From: Tetradesmus obliquus
Lineage: Eukaryota; Chlorophyta; Chlorophyceae; Sphaeropleales; Scenedesmaceae
Direction of reading: 5' to 3'
Assembly: GCA_030272155.1 (NCBI GenBank)
Contig: CP126196.1
Location: 682,001-746,000 of the forward strand
Length of the DNA stretch: 64,000 bases
Shown: one piece after another, positions 33,352 to 44,800 of the stretch
Layout: every line of letters starts with the position of its first letter
Position numbering within the stretch: the stretch's first letter is position 1
Notes under the pieces: generated by a model
What the model saw: only the letters and a program-made list of their open reading frames with translations
What the model was told of the DNA's origin: nothing
Databases searched by the model: none
Position numbers and translations under genes: made by a program

Positions 33352-36300
33352 CTAGTACAGCACCACCGGCTGCCCAAAGACGTGCAGCGTCGCCAGCAGT
33401 GTGCGGTTCAGCACCGCATTTAGTGCCAGGTACCCCCGGATCACCAGCAGCCGCGCCTGAATATTCACCCGGTACCCCATCTGCGCAAACTTCTTATCAG
33501 CCTCGCTCAGATCCCCATCAGGACCCAACCCTGCCCAGGCGCTGCCGTAACTCGGCAGTCCACGGAAGGCCCATGTGCCATTTATGCGCAGCCGGTCCGC
33601 GAGGCTGCAGCCAAGGCTGGCGGTGACGTTGCGCACCACAGCAGCAATGCGTAGCAGCTCAACCACATCACGAGGAGCCGTGGCCAGCAGCTGCGTGATG
33701 TCGCCAAATGAAGCCACGCCGGCAGCCCGCTGCATCTCCTTCTGCTCCTCCCTGCAATCCGTGGCAGCAGCGGCGGTTGCAGTGTCAGCGACTTGTACTT
33801 GTGCAGACATACAACGGCGTACAAGCTAGCTCACTCCCGCGCACCCTTAGCTACTGCTACCTGCTCCATCGTCCATGCAAGCAGACCAGAACTTGTACCA
33901 AACCTGCTGCACATGTCGCTCTACTTGAACAGCCGCCGCTCACTTGTTGCGCCCGTGCTGCGTCAGGATAACTGGCAGGAGCCCCGCGCGCTGCCACCCG
34001 TCAAGCCCAACACTAACATGATGCATCGGACGTTTCTAAATAGAAAAATGGGGTACAGCCGCCGCTCACTCGCTGCACACGCGCTGCGTGAGGATCACCG
34101 GCAGCATCTGCCATCCGTCAAGCACTAAAGTACTATGATGCATAAGCCAGTTCTGTTGTGTACGCAGCCGCAGCCGCTGCTCACTTATTGCGCCCGCGCT
34201 GCGTCAGGATCACCGGAAGGATCTGCCCCGCGCGCTGTCACATGTCGAGTCCAACAAGACATGACACATCAGCCATTGTCATAACAACAACGTGTGTGCA
34301 GCTGCCGCTCACTTGTTCCGGCCGCGCTGTGTCAGTATGACCGGCAGGATCTGCCCTGCGCGCTGCCCGCCCAGATCGATCGCCACCGCAGCCGCGCCCG
34401 CGCTGTCTCCCGCAAACAGGCTGCACCACAGCTGGCAGTACTGCTGCCGCAGCCTGTTGCTGATGGAGAGGTAGCTGCCATGGTCCAGCAGCACCACCTC
34501 AAAAGGCTGCCAGGTGCCACGCAGCAGCCACGACAACAGCCCGCGGCGACCTGCAGGATGAGCCATGCCAAAGCAGCAGTGGCAGTCAATCCTCAGTCAT
34601 GGCACTACCAGGACAGTCCACCGTGCCAGGATAAAGACAGACTCCCCACCAAGCTCAACTTCAGTGACCAGCCGCGCACCTGTGGGCCGCACCATGATGT
34701 TGCCCGGGTGTGGATCGCTGTGGATGTAGCCGTGCACGAAGGTCATCTCCGCAAACGCCTCGTCCATGGCACGACCCACAGCATGCGGGCTGATGCGCGC
34801 CGCACGCAGTGCGGCGCTGTCGTTGACCTGCAGGCGGCGAAGTTGACGGGGCAGAAGCAAGTAAGCACGTGCCACTTTGTAAATATGCAGCACCCAGGGA
34901 GCACCGCAGCGCTGCCGGCTCAACGCAGAGGCCACCATTGTCAGCAGCCTGGAGGTGCACCAGGTCAGCACTGTTTGCACATGTTAGTGTCATCTCCGCA
35001 AACGCCACGTCCACGGTGCGGCCCACCGCGTGTGGGCTGATGCGCGCGGCACGCAGCGCGCCGCTGTCGTTGACCTGCAGATGGTGAGCATACCACGCAG
35101 TAGTGCAGCAAGCGCAAATGCATCATGGTGTACAGGCAGCGCCGGAAACACCACAACTGCCTGGCCAGTACCTCCGTGGTGCATCTGAAAGAAACTGTTT
35201 GTGCGAATGGGCAGACTGTTGGCAATGGCTCTGCCAACCGCCCGTCACAACCCAAGCGTGCCTGCCAGAAAGTTCCTGCATAGTCACATGTTTCTCCCAC
35301 ACGATAAGTTGTACGTTAAGACAAAGTAACAAAATAATAAACCACATTAAGGCATCAATCCGCTCCATGGTCAGGACCTTGCTCGTATACCGCCCCCTCA
35401 CAACCCAAGCGTGCTTGCCACTGAAACCGCAGCATGCCTGCCTCATAACACAAGTGCACCTGCTGAAACCCACCTTGAGGCCATCAATCCACTCCATGGT
35501 CAGTATCTTGCTCGTGCACAGCCCTGCATGCGCTGTCGGCACAGTCACGCCGCAGCGTGAGTCAGCACTGCACCTGCTGCTGCAGCTGCCACTGCCGCCT
35601 CCGCCGCCGCTGCTGCTGCTGGGGTACATGCAGGACATGAGCTTCTGTGCGTTGTGAATCTCCATATGGAAATCTGCAGGAGCCAGCAGCAGCAAAATCG
35701 CAGACATTTGGCTGTTAGAAAGGGATTGGGGTGCATACTAAGTGCTCGCATCTCAGCTGCCAAGCGTGCATGCAGCAACAGCAAACTCTTCTATGGCCTG
35801 AGAGGTCAGGGCTAAGCTTGCAGGACAGGCCTGCATAGCATAGTGCTGCCATCAGACGCACGGCAGCGTCACGAGCTGTGCGCACTGCGCGGAGAAGCAG
35901 CACCAGCGTCAGCAGCAGTGAATCCAGTAACACGCGCCATAAAGCTAGCCTAACACACTCACCCGGCTCCTCAGTCAGCTGCAGCTGCAGTTAGGAAACA
36001 GCAGCACTGTCATCATCCAGCACCAGTCGTCATCTAACAAGGTACCTGATACTGGCCACTATGGTAGTGACACTCCTCAACACTCACCCAGCTCCTCAGT
36101 CAGCTTCAGCTGCAGCTCCTCAAACAGCCAGCCCAGCCGGAACTCAGGGAACAGCGCCTGCGCAGCCCGTGACAGGCAGCCCAGCGTGGTCAGGTCGGCA
36201 TTGGCGGCACCCCTGAGGCCAGGGTACTGCACCTTGACCGCCACCTGCCGGCCGTCAGCCAGGCGCGCCTTGTGCACCTGCATATGCAAATTCAAAACAT

Positions 36301-39300
36301 GTCACTTGATGTAGCACTGGCGGACGCCGCCCGCCCGGGGTACTGCACCTTGAGTGCCGTCAGCTCGGCGCGCCTTCTGCTGACTCGAGACACATGTTGC
36401 TCAAGCCATGTCATGGTTGTGCATACCTGAGCCAGGGAAGCAGCCATCTACAGCAGCTGTGCCAGCATGTGCTGCTCTCACCTGCGCCAGGGATGCTGCT
36501 GCTGTCGCCTCTGCGCTGAACTCAGCGAAGACCTCCTCGGCTTTCCTACAGGATGCAAGTGCATTTGTGTGAAACTCGTGCGCACCTGTGCCAGGGATGC
36601 TGCTGCTGTTGCCTCCGCACTGAACTCTGCAAACACCTCCTCTGCGCCCGCCCCCAGCTCCAGCCGCAGCACCCTGTCCACCACATGGAAGGGCCGCGGC
36701 TTGGCCTTGTCCTGCAAGCAATTTGTGTTGGTTGACAGCAGCGGGTGGCAGCAGTTATTGGCAGCAGCAGGTTTGCAAGGTTCTGTCCTGCAAGCACCCT
36801 GTCCACCACATGGAAGGGCGGCGGCTTGGTCTTGTCCTGCAAGCAGTTTGTGTTGGTTGACAGCAGCGGGTGGCAGCAGTTATTGGCAGCAGCAGGTTTG
36901 CAAGGTCCTGTCCTGCAAGCACCCTGTCCACCACATGGAAGGGCCGCGGCTTGGCCTTGTCCTGCAAGCAGTTTGTGTTGGTTGACAGCAGCGGGTGGCA
37001 GCAGTTGTTGGCAGCAGCAGGTTTGCATGGTCCTGTCCTGCAAGCATCCTGTCCACCACATGGAAGGGCCGCGGCTTGGCCTTGTCCTGCAAGCAGTTTG
37101 CTTTTTGGCAGCAGCGGGTGGCAGCAGTCAGTGACAGCAGCAGGTTTGCAAGGTCCTGTCCTGCAAGCACCCTGTCCACCACATGGAAGGGCCGCGGCTT
37201 GGCCTTGTCCTGCAAGCAGCTTTTTGTAATTGACAGCAGCAGCAGATGGTTTGTACGTGTGCGTGTGTGTGTCCTGCAAGCAGCCTAAGAAGCAGATGCT
37301 ACGTCCACAACCTGGCTCTGCTACCTCAGGCTTACGGCGTGTCATGCAAGCACTGTTGGCAGCAATGGCTGCTTTGATTTCACCATGATACAAAGCGGCT
37401 GCCACAACCATGCAAAGCCTGCCAGGCTGCTGGCAGCACAGCAGCAGTGTTGATTCGCAGGGAATGCAGATTGGTTGTTCGCTGTCACAGCTGCGCACCT
37501 GCAGCAGCGCCAGGTGCTTGCGGTACTCATTCGGCACTGCACCAAATGCAGCAGCAAACTGGCCGGCCTTGACGTACACGCCTCCATTGGCTCGGCACAC
37601 CTCGGTCAGCCGCTGCAAGCAAGCAAGAGGCATCACCAAAGCAGCTTCAGCAAATGCGCGTTGGATGGCTGTTACCTTCCTCAACTTTGGCTCTGCAGAG
37701 CAGCACCTCCCACCAGCCCTACACCTGCGCTGCCATCCGCGCTGCCACCGGCGCTGCCACCCGAGCTGCCACCTGCGCTGCCACCTGCGCCGCCGCCGAC
37801 GCTGCCACCGCCGCTGCCAGGTACGCTGCTACCCGCACTGCCACCTGCGCTGCCACCCGCGCTGCTACAGGCGCTGCCACCAGCGCTGCCACTCACACTG
37901 CCACCTGCGCTGCCTGAGGCCACAGATGAACACGCTCAACAGCGACCATCACCACCCCACCACCCACCTGCGCCCAGTAGTTGTGCAGGTTGCTCATGTC
38001 TGCATTGCAGCCCTCCGGCCAGGCGCATCATCAGGCGCTCGACATAGTGTTTAATCATGCATTGGTGCTTGCTTGCTGGTGCCAATGCTGCTTGCTCAGT
38101 AACCTGTTTTGCAGACCCACTTCAAAAGCTGCACTGCGCTCATTGTCGTAGGCAACACCTGAACTGTCGTAGCTGCTCCCAGAATAACCAGCACAACGCG
38201 CCACCTCACCACCCACCTGTGCCCAGTAGTTGTGCAGGTTGCTGATTGCCGCATTGTACCCCTCAGGGTCCAGGTCAGGCGCCAGGCTCATCATCAGCCG
38301 CTTGCACCAAGTGCTTACTCGTAACTAGTGCTCGCTTGCTGGTGCAGACGCTGCTGGCTCGATATCCTGTTCTGCAAACCCATCACAGCACCTGTGCTGT
38401 GCGCATCGTCTTAGGCAATACCTGATCTTTCCAGATATCACTTAGCAACCAGCAAACAACGTGCCCCGTCACCCACCCACCTGCGCCCAGTAGTTGTGCA
38501 GGTTGCTGATTGCCGCATTGTACCCCTCTGGGTCCAGGTCAGGAGCAAGGCTCATCATCAGCCGCTTGTAGCCCACCGCAGCCTGCACCGCCCACTGCAG
38601 CGTGCGCAGCGTGCGCGGCAGCGAGCCGATGAGAGCGAGGATGTCATCGCCAGCCTTGACTGCTGCTGCTGCTGCTGCGGGCCCTAGGTACAGCGAGCTG
38701 CGCGCCTTCACCCCTGCAGCAACATGGTAATGGCAGGAGATGCCAAGGGCCAAAATCATGCAGGGAGATGGACGGAGCGCAGATTAAAATGGAGAATGGC
38801 ATTGAATGTAAAGCATAGGCATGCCCAGTGGGTGTGGCACTACATACATTCTGGTTGTCGCTGCTACAGCTGCTGCCGCCGCTGCTGCTGTGCATTAGGG
38901 GTATGCCGCGGTGCCGCATACTGTCACATACATCTGCAGCTGCTTGTCAACTCGCAGAGCACAGTGACCTGCCAGCTTTCGGCAAGCATTGAACTGCATC
39001 TTGCATTGAATGCGCATGCGTTAAGGGCGGAGCTAGCTGCACATACGTGCATCGCGTGCAGGCCAAGCCATGTCACTGTCTTCCGCACGCACTGCACACC
39101 CAAATAATCACCCACACACAGAGGCACTGCATGCGAGACAAACCTGCGGGTCTGCTCACCTTTCGCAACTGCCTGCACTGGCGCTGTTGCAGACGCTGCT
39201 GCAGCAGCGATTGTGCTAATGCCTGCAGTCTGCTCTGCCTGCAAGGGCAGCGGGTGCGAAGCTGGAAACGCGTTGGTGGTGTAATGCGGCCCGATTGGCA

Positions 39301-39787
39301 GCACTGGCTTGGGATGACCTGGCGGCCCTACTGCTACTGTTGCTGGTGCAGCAGCAGCTGCTGCTGCTGTAGTGGCTGCGGGAGTGTTGCTTGCTACTGG
39401 TGCTGCTGTTCCAACTGCTGCTTGGGCTTGCCGCTGCAAGCCCCTGCTGGCAGTGCTGCCTCGGCTGCTGCTTGACACTGCTGATGCTCGAGGGTATAGC
39501 ATACCACCTAGCCCTATGTACCACAGCAGTGATGTAGCTCTAGACAACAGCGGGCCTGCTGCTCTGCTTTGTGATGCACCGGGCCTGCTGCTGCTGCCTG
39601 TGCTGTTCAGCCATGAGCTGACTTTGCTGTAGCAGCTGCTGCCACCCTGCTGCTGCTGTTGGTGCTTCAGCACCGTTGACTGCAGCGGCTGCGGCTGCTG
39701 AGGCTGCTGCTGCTGTGGCTGCTGCGGTTCTATGCAGCCTGCAGGAGCAGCAGCCTGACCAGCCTGCTTCTGCTGCTTGAGAGGCAT
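33352..39787 (-). CDS. ABC1/ADCK-type (UbiB family) atypical protein kinase, 758 aa
   Basis: Nine exons join in phase: 39787-39160, 38713-38481, 37612-37499, 36711-36586, 36277-36088, 35673-35474, 34827-34680, 34550-34313 and 33751-33352. Exon 1 is a 209-residue low-complexity leader, possibly organellar targeting. The family hallmarks follow in order: the KxGQ loop (GGVYVKAGQFAAAF), Ala-rich SLAQVHKARL, the VAVKVQYPG lysine, TEELDFHMEIHNAQKL, LTMEWIDG, the catalytic HGYIHSDPHPGNIMV, and the metal-binding VVLLDHGSY. All key residues are present. Known members phosphorylate or regulate lipid and quinone metabolism in mitochondria and plastids; the closest match by eye is the ADCK1 branch. The stretch between WAQ (38481) and RLTEVC (37612) lacks the usual VHxRSA, so a tiny exon may be missed. 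Introns are crowded with exon echoes. Confidence 0.85.
33940..34225 (-). repeat. three tandem echoes of the exon 8 end with splice donors (ABC1-type kinase)
   Basis: The exon ending ILPVILTQRGRN with a GTGAGC donor at 34313 is followed by three drifted copies at about 34165-34225, 34055-34112 and 33940-34003. The first and third still read PVILTQ plus RGRN/HGRN; all three keep GTGAGC. Spacing is 110-125 bases. Each is a potential alternative donor. Confidence 0.75.
34990..35074 (-). repeat. echo of the exon 7 start (ABC1-type kinase)
   Basis: Upstream of exon 7 (start 34827) a copy beginning after CTGCAG at 35074 reads VNDSGALRAARISPHAVGR, then VDVAFAEMTL, matching the true exon before diverging. 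It has no usable donor in place. Confidence 0.75.
35345..35392 (-). repeat. echo of the exon 6 end (ABC1-type kinase)
   Basis: The exon end SKILTMEWIDGLK recurs downstream as SKVLTMERIDALM with the donor region altered. Confidence 0.65.
35957..35992 (-). repeat. echo of the exon 5 end with donor (ABC1-type kinase)
   Basis: LQLKLTEEL followed by GTGAGT at 36088 recurs 130 bases downstream as LQLQLTEEP followed by GTGAGT. Confidence 0.65.
36482..36541 (-). repeat. echo of the exon 4 end with donor (ABC1-type kinase)
   Basis: EEVFAEFSAEATAAASLAQ with donor GTGCGC (exon end 36586) recurs without a single amino-acid change at 36541-36482, with donor GTGAGA. The copies differ at synonymous sites, so both may have been held under selection or the copy is recent. 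Either donor keeps the frame. Confidence 0.75.
36712..37220 (-). repeat. 125-bp tandem array carrying exon 4 starts (ABC1-type kinase)
   Basis: Exon 4 begins DKAKPRPFHVVDRVL at 36711. The same acceptor plus exon start recurs upstream at 36836, 36961, 37086 and about 37209, so the array has a 125-bp period and five near-identical 3' splice sites in a row. Each copy reads D-K-(A/T)-K-P-(R/P)-PFHVVDR and then runs into intron sequence, where another TTGCAG follows. Confidence 0.9.
37966..38300 (-). repeat. two echoes of the exon 2 end (ABC1-type kinase)
   Basis: The exon end AAISNLHNYWAQ with GTGGGT donor (38481) recurs at 38300-38216 almost unchanged (SLAPDLDPEGYNAAISNLHN onward) and at about 38030-37966 in a more decayed form. 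Spacing is about 250 bases. Confidence 0.75.
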
Positions 39788-41544
39788 CTGGGGACTGCGC
39801 TACGATCCTGTGGTGACGCCTATGCGACTAAATATGTTATTTCAGAAGTATTGGCGTGATAAATGCGCCCTTATCTTCTGGTCTGCTGTGCTCGTATGTT
39901 TACAGCAGTAGACAGCTGGGCTGCCAGGTATGGAGAAGCGCCTGCTGGTCCGTGGAGGAACGTCACAGCAAATAACAATGATACTACATATTCATCAACA
40001 TGCTCCTTTCGTTGGCTCTTCACAAACTTGCTCCCTCGGACCGAGATCAAACACTATGCGAGGGAGTCTTGCTTTTATGGCAATGGTCACTCCAGGACTA
40101 TGCTTTGACCATAGGCAATGCTAATCTCTACGCCGAAACGGCCGAAAGGCCGGCTCAGCTCAGCCAGCTATGGAGCCGTGTGACTTGCCGTGTTTTCTCG
40201 TTCACCGAGCACTCGTTGCTTCGTCAGCAGTATGATAAACAGCACTGTATCCTTATACGATTGCTTAGGAAGATCGAGCATATGGCTGTGCAGGAGCTGC
40301 TGTGACATACTGTGATAAGCAGCGGACGCACACAACCAGGTCCTATGTTGCCCGATCCTCAACCATGCATTGCGCTGTTGTGCGTGCAAAACGCATTTCA
40401 CGTTGTTGTCGACAATTTCATGCAAAATCTTGAACAGCAATTGACGGCGCCAACTCAGCCCGCCAAGACAGCTACAGCAGTCCTGGGCAGTGGGGATTGC
40501 CAGCCCACGTGTTACCAACATTTGGGTGGCCTGGCAAGCACCAGGATTCAACCGGAGGTACACAGCAGTGTAAACCACAAGAATCTCACCACAAAGAGCA
40601 GCAGCAGCCAGTTCAATTCAGCCTGAGCAGGCTGCAACCAGCAGGCGGCCATGTGGTGCCAAGTGGCCGGCGCCGCAGCTGCAGCGCAAGTCATGAAGAT
40701 GCAAGGAAGCACTCGAGGGCCCACACCACACAAAACACATTGCACTACAACGTCTGTCAGCTCTCAAAAGCCTACAAAGCAAGGACGTATGCATGCAACA
40801 TTTGCAGCTGAATGTCTACCTCCCACCTTTGTCAGCTGGAACTGCACACTTGTGCACCCTTGCCTCAAACCACAGCTGCACACGCGCACTTGACCTCACG
40901 TGCTCAGGGGCGCAGCCAGTGGCTACTGCTGCAATTCAAACAAAAGGCAGCAGCATGGACTTGCAGCCAGAGCACCTTTGTATACACAGCATGTTAGCAT
41001 GCTTCAACTGGCAGACGCTGTGCAGCATGCACTCAGCTTGCAGCTGCTTACAAGGCAACAATGCCCGCTGGTGGTGCAGATAAAGAGTAGCCACTCGGGT
41101 ACTTCTATCTGTTGCACATGGCAATGCTTTAGCATGCAGGACGCAACCTCCCACTCCTGCTCAAACCCTGTTGCAGCAGTGCAATGACCCATTCGCTACT
41201 AATAGCATAAGAAATGCTACGCATCCACAGCCAAATTTCCAGCAGAGTCAGCAAACACCCAGACCAAGACCATACACAAACCGAAGGCACTTAGCCTAAT
41301 GCTAACAACTCAGCTTGCCAGCGCAGAGCCGCCTGCAGCTGCAGCAACAATGAAGCTATGCTGAACCCACAGCAGGCTCCCAGCCAGCTGCAATAGCGTG
41401 TGTCTTGCACCTCAGCGACGCGCAGCATACCACACCAACTGAAGCAACGGCATCAGCAGATGCCACCAACAACACCAGCAGCATCGGCGGTGCTCACTGC
41501 ACAATGACCACAATGTCTTAGCAGAACAGCAGCAGCTGCTGACA
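39788..41544. other. intergenic region between the kinase start and the SHMT 3' end
   Basis: It should contain the kinase promoter (left) and SHMT 3' flank (right). A possible minus-strand TGTAA lies at 41048-41052. A short GC-rich inverted sequence (GGCCGAAAGGCC) occurs near 40140. No gene recognised. Confidence 0.4.
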
Positions 41545-41765
41545 AATGTTCAGTGCAGGTCGGCCACGCAGAAGCCAGGCATGGGGACGCAGCAGGAGCT
41601 GCAGCAGCAGCAGCTTCCTGCTTGCTTCGTGCGCAGCAGCGCTCACTGCAGGTCTGCCACGCCGAAGCCAGCCACGGCGCAGCTGCAGCCACAGCACCAG
41701 CGCCAGCTGCAGCAGCAGCCCACTGCTTCCGCAAGCTCACGTTTCACTGCAGGTCGCCCATGTCT
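41545..41765 (-). repeat. decayed echoes of the SHMT last-exon end in the 3' UTR
   Basis: The SHMT C-terminus [11 protein letters not shown] plus stop (41812) is followed by three degenerate copies about 95 bases apart, near 41745, 41645 and 41553; the clearest reads VPMPGFCVADLH. The last-exon end has been tandemly copied beyond the stop. Confidence 0.65.
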
Positions 41766-41811
41766 CAGCGCCAACGCCAGCGCCAGCAGCAAGGCTTGTG
41801 TTTACTTAGCC

Positions 41812-44800
41812 TTACTGCAGGTCAGCCACGTCGAAGCCGGGCATGGGGAAGCTGCTGGCAAAGGCCTCCACCCTGCCACGAATCTCCGCCAGCTTGCTGT
41901 TGCCGCTGATGCCCTTGACCCACTCCTTGAGCAGCTTGCCGTGGCTGTCCTGCACGGACTTGGCCACCTGCAGCATCGCACAATCACACACAAGGGTTCA
42001 GTACGGCGTAACTAGTGACACTGGATGCCCTTGACCCACTCCTTGAGCAGCTTGCCGTGGCTGTCCTGCACACTCTTGGCCACCTGCAGCAGTGCAGGCA
42101 GGAGTGCAAGACACAGCAGGGAAAAGATTGAGCTGAAGCAACACCGTGTTTCTTTTAAACAGCGCTTCTAGGCGTTGCAGAGTTCAAGCGTGCCAACACG
42201 ATCAACCTTGAGCCTTCAAATCAATGTTTTGCGGGCAGTGTCTCACAGTCTGTCTGTATGGTGCTGATGTTGCACCGTGCTCACCTGGAGCACCTCATGC
42301 AGGAAGCCGGCTATCTGCTCAAAGTCAGACTCCACCAGGCCGCGTGAGGTCATGGCGGGGGCGCCTGCAGGACAGTGACAGAAAAGACAATTGAGATACT
42401 GCTCATGTGTCGACATGCACAGCCTGGAGTACGCAGCTGCATGCACGTTCGTGCGCGGCGCAGCAGCCCCTGGCATGTTGTGATGCGCTGGCAGCTCCAA
42501 TGCATGCTCTGCGCACCCCATCAAATGCACCACGCAATGCGTATGCTCACTAACAGCGCATCACAGCACGCAAGAGCCCGCCTCCCTTCCAGCCGGCCCC
42601 AGCGAAGAGCCAGTCGACAGGTATGCTGCGCTCACCGATGCGCACGCCGCCAGGGTTCATGGCGCTGACATCGCCCACCACCGCGTTCTTGTTCAGCGTG
42701 ATGTGCGCCTCATCGCACGCCTTCTCCATCTTGGCACCGCTGATGCCCTGCGAGGTGCAGCCAGAAAAAAATAGCACAGCAGGCACAGCATCTCTGTTGG
42801 TCAGCCTGTGAATTCCGTCGCGGGCCATCTCATCTTGGCGCCGCTGATGGCCTGCGGGCATGCATAGCAACAACGCAGATGGCGCGCGGTGATGCCAGAC
42901 TGTATCGGTGCAGCAGCCGTTGCAGCACCCTCGGCAAGTACTGGCTGGCTGGTCAGGGACTGTGATCACCGGCTGCAGCCTGCTAAGTACGCAAAACCCA
43001 GAACAGCGAACATACAGCAGCACAACCCAACCCCCAACAGCAGCTCATGAAACACGGTACACACACCATCTGTTTCACCAAGACACACGCCTGCAGCGAC
43101 ACACATGACCTAACCATCCCTACCTCGCCGCGCAGGTCCCACAGCAGCAGGTGGTTGTCGGTGCCGTCCGTCACCAGCTTGTAGCCGCGCTTCTTCAGCG
43201 CCTCGCCTAGGGCCCGCGAGTTGGCCACCACCTGGCGCTGGTAGGCCACAAACTCCTCACTGGCGGCGTGCTTCAGCGCCACTGCCAGCGCAGCAATCTG
43301 GTGGTTGTGTGGGCCGCCCTGCCGGAGTCAGAGAGTCAGAGAAAGATAGGCAGGAACCAAGACAAAAACGTGCTATCAGCGGTTCGCGTCTTTCAGTTCA
43401 ACTGCCAGCGCAGCGATCTGGTGTTTGTGCGGGCCACCCTGCAGGGACACACACGTTAACAGATGATGGTCATGTTGATGGTCAAGCAAGATAACAGTGT
43501 ACAGGCTCAGTGCCGTGTGTAGCATGTTGTGGTTGCGGTAGCTCTCACAAGAAGGCTGCATCATGCAGACATTGCTGCAAAAAAACGCGACACAAGCATG
43601 CCCAAACACTGAAAACGGGTCAAAGCATGGTCAAACCTGGTCAGACTGCTGCGTCCCGCTCACCTGCAGGGAGGGGAAGACCGCAAAGTCAATCTTTGAC
43701 TCGTAGTCGTACTCGCTGCCCTCTGGCTCGCCCTTGGCAAGGCGCTCAGCGGGCTTGGGGCCCTGCAGCAGCAGGCAGCAGCAGCAGCAGTTCAGGCAGC
43801 GTCAGTGTATTGGCCAGTAACAAAGGGTGACTGGCATACAAATCTCTGAAGGAGGCAAGGAGGGACAACCACATGACTGTTCATGGTCAAAGCTCCTCAC
43901 ACTTAGACTGCATTTGCTCATTTAAGCACACACTGCCTTGTGCAAGCAGCACACATACAGCAACACACAGTGCATCAACAGGCTGTGAACACCCCGAAAT
44001 AGCTGCAGTGCAGCAGCACACCTTGCGCATGAAGATCATGCCAGCACGGGGTCCCCTCAGGCTCTTGTGCGTGGTGGTGGTGACGACATCAGCGTACTCG
44101 AATGGGCTGTCCACCACACCTGCTGCCACCAGGCCGCTGATGTGCGCCATGTCCACCAGCAGGTACGCGCCGACCTGCAGCAGCAGCAGCAACAGTGGTG
44201 TGGCAATTAGCTTAGACACAAACGTGTGTGTTCCAGCATGTGGTGAAACGTCCGTCGTTGCCCGGCCGTGCTCACGTTGTCTGCCCTCTCCCTGAAGCGC
44301 TTGCAATCCCAACGGCAAGAACACCACTTTGCTGCTGTTGCTGTTCAACCTGCCCACCTGGACTGCAACCTCCCTGAAGCGCCTGTGAGCCAAAGCCCCC
44401 CTCCTGTTGCCCCTGTCACCCCCATGGCCACCACAAACCAGCAACGCTTGCTTTATGTCATCCTATGATACCTGCGCACCTTGTCGGCGATCTCCCTGAA
44501 GCGCTTGTAGCTTATGCTACTCATACGTCCCCCACAGCTATGAACACCTAAAACTCAAAAGTGTGCCACAGCAGCGCACCTTGTCGGCGATCTCCCTGAA
44601 GCGCTTGTAGTCCCACTCGCGCGCGTACGCGCTGCCGCCCGCAATGATGAGCTTGGGCCGGAACTCCAGCGCCTTCTCCTCCAGCTTCTCATAGTCCACC
44701 AGGCCGGTCTGTGGCAGCAGCAGCAGCAGCAGCAGCAGCACAACTATACCTTCAACAAACCACCCCTGCCAAGTCAACCCTCAACCTTGCATGGCTGTCT

